Assembly (NCBI RefSeq): GCF_006385255.1
Contig: NZ_VFJE01000054.1
Coordinates: 310,001 to 374,000 of the forward strand
DNA length: 64,000 nt
Source: Flavobacterium microcysteis
GTDB lineage: Bacteria > Bacteroidota > Bacteroidia > Flavobacteriales > Flavobacteriaceae
Direction: 5' to 3'
Within the stretch, counting starts at the first letter, position 1. Each line of letters opens with the position of its first letter. Position numbers and translations under genes: made by a program. This document shows, in pieces, positions 9,501 to 18,044 of this stretch. The notes beneath the pieces were generated by a model. That model was not told the DNA's origin. It was given only the letters and a program-made list of their open reading frames with translations, and ran no database searches.

Positions 9501-10930
9501 TAGGATTTTTACCGATGGCAATCTCATCTTCATCAGGTGCAGAAGTACAACGCCCGTTGGCTACGGTAGTTATCGGAGGTCTGATAACGGCAACTGCACT
9601 GACCCTTGTGGTACTTCCTGTACTGTATATCTATTTCACAAAATCATCATTCAAAATGCGGAAGCCCAAAACCTTGCCTACGGCAATATTACTATTAGGA
9701 TTTTTAGGTTTACCGTCGGTAATGAATGCACAAGTACCTACAAATTCCGGTACAAGAGTGCTGACCTTACAGCAATCCATTGATGAAGCGTTGAAAAACA
9801 ACAACAGCATCAAGATAGCGGAGTATAACATCAATGTACAGCAGGCATTAAAGAAAGGAAGCGTTACTATTCCTAAAACGGAAATTTCCTATACACAGGG
9901 TGTAGTAAGTAATCCTACTATTAATGATAACCTGATTAATGTTACACAGCGTTTTGATTTTCCCACTGTTTACAGCAATCAATCAAAGTTGGCACAGGAA
10001 AGGATACGCAGCAGCGAAAAATACAAGGCTGTAACCGAAAATGACCTTGTTGAAGACGTAAAGCTGGCTTACCTGCAATATCAGTATATATTGGAGAAAA
10101 GACGGCTATTGTTGGAACAGGACACGATTTACAGCAAGCTAAGTAAAGCAAGTAATGCGAGGTATAGAACAGGAGAAAGCACAAGTCTTGAAAATGCTAC
10201 TTCGTCAGTCCAATACCGACAAATTCAGAATGAGCTGGAAAAGAATGAAGCCGATATACAAATTGCCAAACGTCTTTTACAGACATTGCTTAATACAACC
10301 GATGACATCAGCATAGCAGATACGGCATTGGTTGTAAGGGCAGAATTATTGGCTATTGATGGTGTATCAACTACCAACAATCCTATCATTCAATATCTGC
10401 AACAGGAAATCAATGTTAGCCAAAGAGAAATATCCTTGCAGAGAAGCAAGATGTTACCGGACATTATTTTAGGTTATAACGGTCAGACCTACAAAGGTCT
10501 GCAAACGATTAACGGTGTCGATAGAACTTATACGGGTAAAGACAGGTTTAGTTTTTTCCAAGTCGGTATAAGCATACCTCTTTTTCCGGGTGGTTATAAA
10601 TCTCAAATCAATGCGGCTAAAATCAATGAACAGATTGCACAAAAACAGGTAGAACTGACGACTACAAATCTGAACGGACAGCTTAAAGAGTTGGCACAGC
10701 AGTATGTGAAATTTCAGAAATCTCTAAACTATTATCAGACACAGGCATTGCCACAGGCAGACCTGATTATCAGTAATTCGGATAAGAGTTTTAGAAACGG
10801 TGATATTTCCTATACACAATATCTGCAAAACCTTACGCTATCCAATAATATCCATTCAGAGTATATAGACAACCTGTATAATCTTAACCGGGTTATTATT
10901 TCCATAGAGGCAATTTTAGGCAACAATTAA
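6536..10930 (+). CDS. CzcA-type metal RND pump fused to TolC-type channel
   Basis: A 1464-residue fusion. Residues 1 to about 1040 are a heavy-metal RND pump driven by protons in the inner membrane. The helix-4 signature DFGIIVDGTVIIVE (Asp400, Asp406, Glu413) matches the divalent-cation (Zn/Co/Cd/Ni) class, not the Cu/Ag class, which has AIGxMVDAA there. From about residue 1041 a hydrophobic segment (TAILLLGFLGLPSVMNAQ) leads into a TolC/CzcC-like outer-membrane channel with two coiled-coil repeats, to residue 1464. Pump-channel fusions of this length are known in Bacteroidetes. The extra segment probably crosses the membrane so that the channel faces the periplasm. The adaptor gene follows after 20 bases. 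Confidence 0.9.
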   Translation: MLNNIIHFSIKNKLIIGLFTLALICWGTYSLTKLPIDATPDITDNQVMVITVSPTLAAQEVEQLVTFPVEQTMVSIPGIKDMRSFSRFGLSIVTIVFKENVDIYWGRQQVQERLTIAEKSIPEGVGTPEMAPVTTGLGEIYQYSIHPKKGYEDKYDATELRTIQDWIIKRQLLGTPGVAEVSGFGGFVKQYEIAIEPDRLASQNINISDIFTALEKNNQNTGGAYIDKGPNAYFIRSEGLVKNIEEIKKIVVKNEAGVPILLRDVAEVRFGNGPRYGAATRNGEGETVTGVVMMLKGANSSEVITNVKAKVAEIESSLPEGVEIEPFLDRKKLVDGAISTVSTNLIEGALIVIFVLILFLGNLRGGLVVASVIPLAMLFAISMMNLFGVSGNLMSLGAIDFGIIVDGTVIIVEAVLHRITGSKDRYGGVAKLTQEQMDEEVYQSSRKIRSAAAFGEIIILIVYLPLLALVGVEGKMFGPMAQTVSFAILGAFLLSFTYVPMMSALVLSKKTTHKENFSDRMMKAIQRVYTPIIEGAMKMKLLVVSIAVGLFIITIFVFNRMGAEFIPQLDEGDFAVETRVPVGSSINQLIDVSQKAQTILRKNYPEVEEVVNKIGSGEIPTDPMPIEAGDMIVKLKPKKEWTSAKDREELIEKMQADLSVIPNATFSFQQPIQMRFNELLTGAKQDVVLKIYGEDLDVLSDLASDVGRKIKNVEGVEDLYVEEITGLPQISIQFNRDKIAQYGMNIEDVNSAIETGFAGKAAGLVYEGERRFDLVVRLDNASRADITDVQNLFVSTPTGQQIPLSEVADISYKPGPVQIQRDNAKRRITLGFNVRNRDVKSIVNDIQDIVGAKVKMPAGYHITYGGQFKNLEEANARLAVALPVALLLILLLLYFTFRSVKQGLLIFTAIPLSAIGGVFALLIRDMPFSISAGVGFIALFGVAVLNGIVLIAEFNRLAKEGVNDIYERVRIGTRVRLRPVLMTAAVASLGFLPMAISSSSGAEVQRPLATVVIGGLITATALTLVVLPVLYIYFTKSSFKMRKPKTLPTAILLLGFLGLPSVMNAQVPTNSGTRVLTLQQSIDEALKNNNSIKIAEYNINVQQALKKGSVTIPKTEISYTQGVVSNPTINDNLINVTQRFDFPTVYSNQSKLAQERIRSSEKYKAVTENDLVEDVKLAYLQYQYILEKRRLLLEQDTIYSKLSKASNARYRTGESTSLENATSSVQYRQIQNELEKNEADIQIAKRLLQTLLNTTDDISIADTALVVRAELLAIDGVSTTNNPIIQYLQQEINVSQREISLQRSKMLPDIILGYNGQTYKGLQTINGVDRTYTGKDRFSFFQVGISIPLFPGGYKSQINAAKINEQIAQKQVELTTTNLNGQLKELAQQYVKFQKSLNYYQTQALPQADLIISNSDKSFRNGDISYTQYLQNLTLSNNIHSEYIDNLYNLNRVIISIEAILGNN

Positions 10931-10950
10931 TCATTCAAAAAATCAGAATA

Positions 10951-12147
10951 ATGAATAGGTCATCATTTAAAAAATATATACCATTATTACTGTCAGCAGT
11001 ATTGGTGGTTTCGTCCTGTAAGGATAAAAAAGAGAATGCTGCCGAACAGGCTCCGGCAGAAACAGAGAGCAAGACCGATACAGCACCTTCGGTAAAACAA
11101 ATTACGTTTACCGCTGACCAGTACAAGCTGTCGGAGATACAAACAGGCTCCATAGAAATAAGAAACCTTAGCAATATAATCAAGCTGACAGGAGCTATTG
11201 AAGCTGAACCGAACAGCATAGCCACCGTATCAGCACCATTAGGCGGTTATATCAAAACAGCAGGGTTATTGCCGGGGCAAGCTGTAAAAAAAGGGCAGCA
11301 ATTAGCCACTATTGAAAATCCGGAGTTCATCACCATTCAACAGGAGTATTTGGAAAGCATCGGCAGGCTGGAGTATTTATCACAGGAATACAAAAGACAG
11401 CAGGAATTGAGAAATGAAGATGTCAATGCTGCCAAAACCTTCCAACAGGTAAGCTCTGATTACAATGTGATGAAAGCCCGTATTGCAGGTTTGGAACAGC
11501 AGATGGCACTTATCGGCATCAGCAGTAACGCCTTGAAAAACAGCAAGCAAATTTCCAGAACTGCGGGTATTTATGCTCCCATTTCAGGGTATATCAAAGT
11601 CAGTAATACCAATATCGGAAAATACGCCGCACCAACCGATGTACTGTTTGAGATAACGGGTGTAGATGCACTGCATCTTGCTTTAAATGCTTTTGAAAAG
11701 GACTTGGGCAAAATTCAGGTTGGGCAGACCGTTAAGTTTTCACTTTCCAATGAAAATGATTACCGCCATACCGGAAAAGTGTACTTGGTCGGTCAGGCTG
11801 CAAATGACAAAAAAATGATACCGGTGCTTTGCCGCTTTACCAAAGATGCAAAACTCTTACCGGGAATGTATGTAAAAGCGTGGGTAGAAACAGGAACGGA
11901 ACAAAAGAATGCCGTACCTAATGATGCCATTGTTCAGTTGAATGGTTTGGATTACATCATCATCCAAACAACAGGGAATAATGACAGCTATACATTCCAG
12001 TTGTTGCAAATTGCCAAAGGTGTGGAGCAGGAAGGTTATACAGCAGTTGAATTACCTCAAAGTGCCAACCAGCAATCGTTAAAAGTAGTCACGAAAAACG
12101 CTTATACTATCCTTTCAGCTATTAGAAATGCGGAAGAGGAAGAATAA
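10951..12147 (+). CDS. CzcB-type periplasmic adaptor lipoprotein
   Basis: The membrane-fusion adaptor that would join the CzcA pump to the outer-membrane channel. The 398-residue product starts with a lipoprotein signal (MNRSSFKKYIPLLLSAVLVVSSC, Cys at 23). A barrel-sandwich/lipoyl half motif (PLGGYIKTAGLLPGQAVKKG) is followed by a helical hairpin of about residues 115-190, the second lipoyl half (GIYAPISGYIKV) and beta-barrel domains. It has no His-rich N-terminal metal-binding extension. The last 20 bases overlap a possible start of the next small ORF. Confidence 0.88.
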   Translation: MNRSSFKKYIPLLLSAVLVVSSCKDKKENAAEQAPAETESKTDTAPSVKQITFTADQYKLSEIQTGSIEIRNLSNIIKLTGAIEAEPNSIATVSAPLGGYIKTAGLLPGQAVKKGQQLATIENPEFITIQQEYLESIGRLEYLSQEYKRQQELRNEDVNAAKTFQQVSSDYNVMKARIAGLEQQMALIGISSNALKNSKQISRTAGIYAPISGYIKVSNTNIGKYAAPTDVLFEITGVDALHLALNAFEKDLGKIQVGQTVKFSLSNENDYRHTGKVYLVGQAANDKKMIPVLCRFTKDAKLLPGMYVKAWVETGTEQKNAVPNDAIVQLNGLDYIIIQTTGNNDSYTFQLLQIAKGVEQEGYTAVELPQSANQQSLKVVTKNAYTILSAIRNAEEEE

Positions 12148-12352
12148 TCATATCGGGAAACCGAAGCATAAGAGAAAGAAGAAAAGACCACCTCCGCAAA
12201 GGCAGGGAGGTGGTAAATCTTCAAATAATAAATGGGGATACAAGATGATAAAGTATGGTTTAATAGCATTGGTAGTCTTGTTATTTCTATCCGTTCTTAT
12301 TTTGCTCGGTGTGTTTCCCAATATTAATGTAGGTAATAACCATAGACATTAA
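12128..12352 (+). CDS. Small basic/membrane protein with HRH tail
   Basis: Read from 12128 this gives 74 residues: an extremely basic first half (KPKHKRKKKRPPPQRQ) and one membrane helix (LIALVVLLFLSVLILLGVF). An internal ATG at 12245 would give a more ordinary 35-residue single-helix peptide ending NHRH. The hairpin at 12187-12214 falls inside the first half, which argues that translation may begin at 12245. Small single-helix proteins often accompany RND pumps, but no family is recognised. It lies between the adaptor and ATPase genes. Confidence 0.5.
   Translation: MRKRKNNHIGKPKHKRKKKRPPPQRQGGGKSSNNKWGYKMIKYGLIALVVLLFLSVLILLGVFPNINVGNNHRH
12187..12214 (+). other. 9-bp perfect hairpin
   Basis: ACCACCTCC (12187-12195) pairs with GGAGGTGGT (12206-12214) around a 10-base loop. 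There is no T-run after it, so it is not a normal terminator. It sits between czcB and the ATPase gene and could stabilise the upstream RNA or mark the 5' end of a separate message. Confidence 0.4.
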
Positions 12353-12362
12353 ATTCTAAAAA

Positions 12363-14201
12363 ATGAACACATTTAAAACCTTTTTTTCCCGGCAGTTCTT
12401 GTGGGAAATCATACGCATCATTACAGTAGGTATTGCCAGCCTGTTGTTTTATATGGAACTCATTCCATTACCCCTGTTGCTGGCAGCTACGGCTTTCGGT
12501 CTGTATTCTTTGCTAAAGACGGCTATTGTCGAGCTTATCAAAGAACGTAAAGTCGGTACGGAACTTTTTATCTCCATAGCCGTAATTGTATCGGTTGTGG
12601 GCAAAGAATACCTTGCCGGTTCCGTAGTACTGATGATTATCCTGATAGCGGAATATATCGCCAGTGCAAGCGGAGAACGGGCAAGGGCATCTATCAAAGA
12701 ATTGATAGGCTCTGTACCACAAACAGCCGTCATTAAAAAAGACGGAAAAGAGCAAACAATCCAAATCACCTCGCTGGTTATGGGCGATATTGTCGTAGTA
12801 AAAGCAGGAGAAAAAATACCTGTTGACGGTAAAGTCATTGCCGGTTCCGGTTCCGTCAATCAGGCTCCTATTACCGGAGAAAGCGTACCGGTCGAAAAAG
12901 TAAACAACAGCGAAGTCTTTGCCGGAACTATATTGGAGCTGGGAGCATTGGACGTTCAAATGACCAAAGCAGGTAATGATACGGTGTTTTCAAGGATTAT
13001 CGCTTTGGTCGAAGAAGCCGAAAGCAGTAAAGCTCCCATTGAAAAACTCACTGACAGGGTAGCCTCGTGGCTGATACCATTCGTGTTCATTTTTGTTATA
13101 GGTGTCTATTTAGTAACAAAAGATGTAAAGCTGGTCATCGCCTTATTGATTTTTACCTCGCCTGCCGAATTAGGCTTAGCCACCCCATTAGTAACTATAT
13201 CTGCCATTGCAAGGGCAGCCCGTGAAGGTATCTTGGTAAAAGGAGGTAAATATTTAGAGGAACTCGCAAAGATAAAAACCATTGTTTTCGATAAGACCGG
13301 AACACTTACCGTAGGTAAACCTACGCTGAACAACGTAGATATATCGGATAGCAACTATACAGAAAAGGACTTACTGTATTTTGCGGCTACTGCCGAAAAC
13401 CGTTCCAGCCACCCATTGGCAAATGCGATTATTGTCCGTGCAGAAGAATTAGATGTGGAGCTTTCAGAGCCGACCGGCTTTGAGGTATTTAAAGGAAAGG
13501 GGCTTGGAGCTTCAATAGATGGCAGAAAAGTGTTGATAGGGAACAAAACATTGATGGACGACCATAAAATCAGTGTTATAATAAATAGCGAAAACCTTAC
13601 AGATACGGCTATTTATATGGCAATTGATAATAAGGCTGCCGGTGTATTCTATGTGTCCGACACCATACGTCCGGGAGCAAAAGAAATGATTGAAGAACTG
13701 AAAAAAAGCGGTGTTCAAAATGTTATAATGCTTACCGGCGACAATCTGCAAACAGCACAACACGTGTCAAATCAGTTAGGCATTACCTCGTTCAAAGCGG
13801 ATATGCTGCCGGAGGACAAAATTAAAGCTATACAGGAACTCCAATCCACAGGAGAAAAAGTAGCAATGGTAGGCGATGGCATCAACGATGCTCCGGCTCT
13901 TGTGCAGGCAAATGTAGGTATCTCTATGGGTATCGTAGGTACGCAGGCAGCAATGGAAGCCGCTGATATTGTTTTGGTGGAAGACAAACTCGAAAAAATT
14001 GCCCGTTCCAAAGCTATCAGCAAAAGAGCATTCAAAACTATCAAAGAGAATATAATCGGGGGTGTTGGTGTGGTACACGTATTGGGTATTACACTGGTAT
14101 TGTTGGGGGTTTTAGGACCCGTAGAAGCAGCAGTCATTCACCTGTTGCCCGATACGCTGGTATTTCTTAATTCAGTCAAACTACTTAGAGTAAAAATTTA
14201 A
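12363..14201 (+). CDS. Heavy-metal P1B-type ATPase, SPA motif
   Basis: A 612-residue metal-pumping P-type ATPase without an N-terminal metal-binding domain. It has TGES (171-174) in the actuator domain, the phosphorylation site DKTGT (Asp310), the P1B-specific SHP dipeptide (His350-Pro351) and GDGINDAP (504-511), so the ATP-driven cycle looks intact. The membrane motif that is CPC, CPx or SPC in characterised members reads SPAE (266-269), so both usual cysteine positions lack Cys. His593 and Asp597 in the last membrane helix are present and could supply ligands. It most resembles Zn/Co/Cd exporters. It lies in the Czc gene run. Confidence 0.87.
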   Translation: MNTFKTFFSRQFLWEIIRIITVGIASLLFYMELIPLPLLLAATAFGLYSLLKTAIVELIKERKVGTELFISIAVIVSVVGKEYLAGSVVLMIILIAEYIASASGERARASIKELIGSVPQTAVIKKDGKEQTIQITSLVMGDIVVVKAGEKIPVDGKVIAGSGSVNQAPITGESVPVEKVNNSEVFAGTILELGALDVQMTKAGNDTVFSRIIALVEEAESSKAPIEKLTDRVASWLIPFVFIFVIGVYLVTKDVKLVIALLIFTSPAELGLATPLVTISAIARAAREGILVKGGKYLEELAKIKTIVFDKTGTLTVGKPTLNNVDISDSNYTEKDLLYFAATAENRSSHPLANAIIVRAEELDVELSEPTGFEVFKGKGLGASIDGRKVLIGNKTLMDDHKISVIINSENLTDTAIYMAIDNKAAGVFYVSDTIRPGAKEMIEELKKSGVQNVIMLTGDNLQTAQHVSNQLGITSFKADMLPEDKIKAIQELQSTGEKVAMVGDGINDAPALVQANVGISMGIVGTQAAMEAADIVLVEDKLEKIARSKAISKRAFKTIKENIIGGVGVVHVLGITLVLLGVLGPVEAAVIHLLPDTLVFLNSVKLLRVKI

Positions 14202-14231
14202 TTATTAATTCACTTTTAAAAATCAAAAAAA

Positions 14232-14654
14232 ATGAGAAAAATCAAATCAATCGGAATGGCTTTAGTGGTTGCCATAGCCACGCTTCCCGTAAGCCCTGTA
14301 ATGGCTCAGTCGGGTCACGGTTCTGCCCCTCACGGCGGAAAAATGATAGACGTTGACAATTACCATATTGAAATGGTAAAAGGTAACAATATGCTGACCT
14401 TTTATGTGCTGGATGCCAATGCTAAAACATTAAACAAGCCCGCTACCGGTTCGGTAGAGTTTGCTTTTGAGAATGGCACTAAGTCAAATTCAAATCTCAA
14501 AGCAGATAAAAACGGTGCATTACAGGTGGCATTGCCCAAAAACGCAATTCATACAAATTGTACTGTTACGATTAAGGTTGATGGCAAGAAGCTGACAGGA
14601 AAATTTAAAAATGAGGTTTCTGCCGCTGAAAAAGCACACGGGCATCAGCATTAA
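14232..14654 (+). CDS. Secreted His-rich protein, possible metal chaperone
   Basis: A 140-residue exported protein with a signal peptide ending PVMAQ. The mature N-terminus (SGHGSAPHGGKM, DVDNYHIEMV) and the C-terminal AHGHQH are rich in histidine and could bind metal at both ends; the middle looks like a beta-sandwich of about 90 residues. The HGG...YHIEMV segment resembles small periplasmic domains that accompany CusB/CzcB adaptors. It follows the ATPase gene after 30 bases. The family assignment is uncertain. Confidence 0.65.
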   Translation: MRKIKSIGMALVVAIATLPVSPVMAQSGHGSAPHGGKMIDVDNYHIEMVKGNNMLTFYVLDANAKTLNKPATGSVEFAFENGTKSNSNLKADKNGALQVALPKNAIHTNCTVTIKVDGKKLTGKFKNEVSAAEKAHGHQH

Positions 14655-14670
14655 ATCTATGAGGTTGAAA

Positions 14671-14708
14671 CATACTATCTTCTTCTTTTTGGGGAAGAAG
14701 ATGGTATG
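14671..14708 (+). terminator. Strong 15-bp hairpin between cargo genes
   Basis: CATACTATCTTCTTC (14671-14685) pairs with GAAGAAGATGGTATG (14694-14708) with one G-U pair and an 8-base loop. It follows the stop codon of the His-rich gene by 16 bases. A T-run after it is lacking, so it may be an mRNA 3' stabiliser or a weak terminator. Confidence 0.5.
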
Positions 14709-14789
14709 TCAATTCAAATACCGTGTATCAATATTAAGTGAGAAAAACAAATAACATAATAATGCTAAAGGCTATAAGAAAGTAACGAT

Positions 14790-15110
14790 ATGGAGCAATT
14801 TATCCATTACTTTTTACACCTTATTTTTCCGGGTATCCTTTCTTATTTTCTGTTTAAGGAAAATTGGATAAGATGCTATGCAATATTGTTGCTCACTATG
14901 CTGGTTGATTTAGACCACCTTTTGGCAACACCAATATTTGACCCTTGCAGGTGCAGTATAAATTTCCACCCCCTGCATAGCTGGTTTGCTATTGCTATTT
15001 ATTTTATCCTGTTGTTTTTCAAACCGACACGGGTTGTTGCCGTGGGGTTGCTTTTACATATGGCTACCGATGGTTTGGACTGTTTTCTTAGCCAAAATAA
15101 TTGCGGTTGA
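14790..15110 (+). CDS. DUF6122-like membrane protein
   Basis: A 106-residue membrane protein with about four helices. It contains DLDHLLATPIFDPCRCSINF, HPLHSW and HMATDGLDC, conserved Asp/His/Cys positions seen in the DUF6122 family and in related metal-dependent membrane hydrolases. No function is assigned to the family. Its stop codon overlaps the start of the next gene (TGATG at 15108-15112), a sign of translational coupling. The Asp/His/Cys content and position fit a role in the metal locus; this is inference. Confidence 0.65.
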   Translation: MEQFIHYFLHLIFPGILSYFLFKENWIRCYAILLLTMLVDLDHLLATPIFDPCRCSINFHPLHSWFAIAIYFILLFFKPTRVVAVGLLLHMATDGLDCFLSQNNCG

Positions 15111-15475
15111 TGTTAAAAGATATAAGACATATAAAAGGGCTTTTTCTTTTGCTATTGTACGTTTTTGCCAATAGCCCGGTTATCTTATACCACCACCACG
15201 ACGATGAAATTATCGCCTATTCAAAAGCAAGCCAATGTGAGAAGACAATATATTATGGGGATGAAAGCAGTACCTGTAAGCATAAAGCACATCTTACCAA
15301 AGCATTCAAAAAGTGTTCTCTTTGTGATAATCATTGCTTATCGCCCCATCTTATTGTTGACGCCCCTAACATTTACGTTGATGTACAGCTTTATTTTGAA
15401 TACGGTTTATGTAAGGTAAGTTTTTACGAAGCGGAACTCCTTGCTATTAAAAACAAAGGACCGCCCGCAGTTTGA
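15110..15475 (+). CDS. His/Cys-rich small protein, GPP C-terminal motif
   Basis: From the ATG at 15110 the product is 121 residues. An earlier TTG at 15101 is possible, but the ATG overlaps the previous stop (TGATG). After one hydrophobic segment (GLFLLLLYVFANSPVILY) comes HHHDDE, then a cysteine-rich centre (SQCEK, STCKHK, KCSLCDNHC) and a final KGPPAV. The plan matches the first cargo gene at 4326-4736. It may be a metal-binding partner of the TonB-dependent receptor that follows 72 bases downstream. No known enzyme domain is seen. Confidence 0.65.
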   Translation: MLKDIRHIKGLFLLLLYVFANSPVILYHHHDDEIIAYSKASQCEKTIYYGDESSTCKHKAHLTKAFKKCSLCDNHCLSPHLIVDAPNIYVDVQLYFEYGLCKVSFYEAELLAIKNKGPPAV

Positions 15476-15547
15476 TTTTTTATATAGATGCGAGCAGCCG
15501 AACGCCTGTTTGCTCATATCAAACAATAATCGTTAAAAAATCAAACA

Positions 15548-17953
15548 ATGAATTTAAAAAGCATATTACCATTGGTTGCATTTGTTTCTGCAACCACAAA
15601 CATATTTGCACAGAACTGTATTTCGGGTACGGTAAAAGACGAAACCTCAAATGAAAATTTAGCTGGTGCATCAATCTATATTGCTGACCTGAAAACAGGT
15701 GCAACGACAGCCACAAACGGTAGTTTTAAAATCAATAACCTTAAACGGGGAACTTACCTTTTAGAGATAAATTATACAGGTTATCAACCGATAATCGAGA
15801 AGATAAGCATTGACAAAGATACGGTTATGGACTTTTTGTTAAGTCCCGCTGTTACAGAGCTGAATGAGTTAATCATTACAGGCGTAACTCGCTCAACAGA
15901 ATTAAAATTAAGCCCTGTCATTGTTAAAGCGGTGGACGGTAAAACACTCAATCAGAACAGTGCTACCAATCTGATTGATGCTTTAAGGAATGTACCCGGT
16001 GTAAACCAAATAACAACAGGGACAGGAATTTCAAAACCTACCATACGAGGTTTGGGATTTAACAGAGTAATTACATTGAACAATAATATCCGGCAAGAGG
16101 GACAACAATGGGGCGATGAACACGGTATTGAGATAGATGAGAATGCAGTGGACAGAGTGGAAGTTGTCAAAGGTCCCGGAAGCCTTATGTACGGTTCGGA
16201 CGGGATTGCCGGAGTGCTTAATTTTCTTGCTCCGAGATCCCTGCCATTAGGACAGGTAAAAACACAGGTTACGACCAACTATCAAAGTAATAACAACCTC
16301 ATAGGCTATTCCATTGCCAATGCAGGGAATAAAGACGGCCTGCAATGGCTCGGCAGGTTCAGCAACAAGTTTGCAGGCAACTACCAAAATGCCTACGACG
16401 GGAAAGTTTTCAATTCGGGTTTTAAGGAAATCAACGGTAGCCTGTTTTTGGGAATAAACAAAAGCTGGGGACACTCACATCTGACCGTAAGCTCTTATAA
16501 CAATACCCTTAATCTTGTAGAGGGAGAAAGAGATGAATTAGGAAGATTTATCTACGAAAATGCCAATGGCGATGAAGTGGTAGCAACGGACAAAGATTTG
16601 AGAGGGTATAAAACAGGTTTTCCGCATCAGAAGATAAATCATATAGGTGTAGCTTCAAACAATTATTTCATATTGGATAAAGGAACGCTAAATGCCGACT
16701 TTGGTTTTCAGAACAATAAACGCAGGGAGTTTGAAGACCCTGCCACACCTGATGAGCCGGAATTGTTCTTTGATTTGAAAACGCTCAACTATAATGTACG
16801 ATACAATTTTGAAAAAGTAAATGGCTGGGAAACATCGGTCGGCATCGGCGGTATGTGGCAGAGCAACACCAACAGGGCAATAGAGGCTTTGATACCCAAT
16901 TACAGCCTTTTCGATGCAGGAGCGTTTGTGTTCACGCAGAAAACGTTTTTTGATAAGCTCACTTTAGCCGGAGGTATCAGGTTCGACAACCGGTATATGA
17001 ACTCAAAGGAACTTTACCTCGATGAAGACGAAAATCCTGTACCCGGTACAGACCCCGATGCGGAATTAAAATTCAGTGCCTTTGAAAAGAACTACAATGG
17101 CATTTCGGGAAGTTTGGGATTATCGTATAAGGTGGATAAAAATTCTACTTTCAAATTTAACGTATCGAGAGGTTTCAGAGCACCGAACAGCACCGAGCTT
17201 TCTGCCAACGGAAGACACGAGGGAACGTTCCGTTACCTGTTTGGAAAATCAGACCTTAAACCGGAAATCAGTCATCAGGTGGACGTTGCCTATTTCCTCA
17301 ATTCCAAACACATCACGTTGGAGATTACGCCGTTCGTGAACTTCATAGGCAATTATATCTATCTCGAAAAAATGGTAGATGCAAACGGCAATGAAATTAT
17401 TCCAGACCCTGCCGACGGTGCACCAGCGTTTGAATATACATCGGGAAATGCCGCCCTAATCGGAGGCGAGATTTACTTGGATATACACCCGCACCCTATG
17501 GAATGGTTGCATTTTGAAAACTCCTTTTCCTATGTGCAGGCAACGCAGAGCAACCAGCCCGATAATCTGAAATACCTACCCTTTATCCCTGCCCCAAGGT
17601 ACAGGGGAGAAGTCAAAGCCGAGCTTAAAGCAGTCAATAGCACATTCTCCAATGCTTACATCAAGTTCGGGCTTGACCATTTTTTCAAGCAGGACAAATT
17701 TCACGGTGCTTACGGTACAGAAACAGCAACACCTGCATACACCTTGTTGAGTGCAGGAATTCGAACAAATATAAAAGCATTCAACCGAAGCGACTTTATG
17801 TCTTTGTATATCAGTGGCGAAAACTTGGCTGACGTGGCTTATCAAAATCATTTAAGCAGGCTGAAGTATGCCCCCGAAAATCCCGCAACGGGACGTATGG
17901 GTGTTTTCAATATGGGACGTAATATCAGCGTGAAAATGATAGTGAATTTTTAA
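15548..17953 (+). CDS. TonB-dependent outer-membrane receptor
   Basis: An 801-residue receptor that would import a ligand across the outer membrane using TonB energy. It has a signal peptide (to about residue 22, NIFAQ), a carboxypeptidase-D regulatory-like domain (about 24-105, SGTVKDETSNENLAGASIYI), a plug domain (about 120-235, with RVEVVKGPGSLMYGSDGIAG) and a long beta-barrel ending in phenylalanine (KMIVNF), as usual for outer-membrane barrels. The ligand is unknown; the neighbours suggest a metal or metal chelate. The terminator-like hairpin at 17960-18001 follows it. The gene is full length with no frameshift. Confidence 0.9.
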   Translation: MNLKSILPLVAFVSATTNIFAQNCISGTVKDETSNENLAGASIYIADLKTGATTATNGSFKINNLKRGTYLLEINYTGYQPIIEKISIDKDTVMDFLLSPAVTELNELIITGVTRSTELKLSPVIVKAVDGKTLNQNSATNLIDALRNVPGVNQITTGTGISKPTIRGLGFNRVITLNNNIRQEGQQWGDEHGIEIDENAVDRVEVVKGPGSLMYGSDGIAGVLNFLAPRSLPLGQVKTQVTTNYQSNNNLIGYSIANAGNKDGLQWLGRFSNKFAGNYQNAYDGKVFNSGFKEINGSLFLGINKSWGHSHLTVSSYNNTLNLVEGERDELGRFIYENANGDEVVATDKDLRGYKTGFPHQKINHIGVASNNYFILDKGTLNADFGFQNNKRREFEDPATPDEPELFFDLKTLNYNVRYNFEKVNGWETSVGIGGMWQSNTNRAIEALIPNYSLFDAGAFVFTQKTFFDKLTLAGGIRFDNRYMNSKELYLDEDENPVPGTDPDAELKFSAFEKNYNGISGSLGLSYKVDKNSTFKFNVSRGFRAPNSTELSANGRHEGTFRYLFGKSDLKPEISHQVDVAYFLNSKHITLEITPFVNFIGNYIYLEKMVDANGNEIIPDPADGAPAFEYTSGNAALIGGEIYLDIHPHPMEWLHFENSFSYVQATQSNQPDNLKYLPFIPAPRYRGEVKAELKAVNSTFSNAYIKFGLDHFFKQDKFHGAYGTETATPAYTLLSAGIRTNIKAFNRSDFMSLYISGENLADVAYQNHLSRLKYAPENPATGRMGVFNMGRNISVKMIVNF

Positions 17954-17959
17954 TAACAA

Positions 17960-18001
17960 TTCTGTAAAGCCTTATCAAATTTATGGTGGGGCTTTGCAGA
18001 A
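17960..18001 (+). terminator. Terminator after the TonB receptor
   Basis: TTCTGTAAAGCC (17960-17971) pairs with GGCTTTGCAGAA (17990-18001) with one mismatch, followed by AATTTT. It would end or attenuate the transcript before the PepSY gene. Confidence 0.55.
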
Positions 18002-18044
18002 AATTTTATCCAATATGTAAAGAAGATTTTAATTATAATCATCA

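Noticed and set aside
14986..15174. Plus-strand frame overlapping the DUF6122-like gene
   Set aside because: It overlaps two better supported genes in another frame and has no recognisable features.
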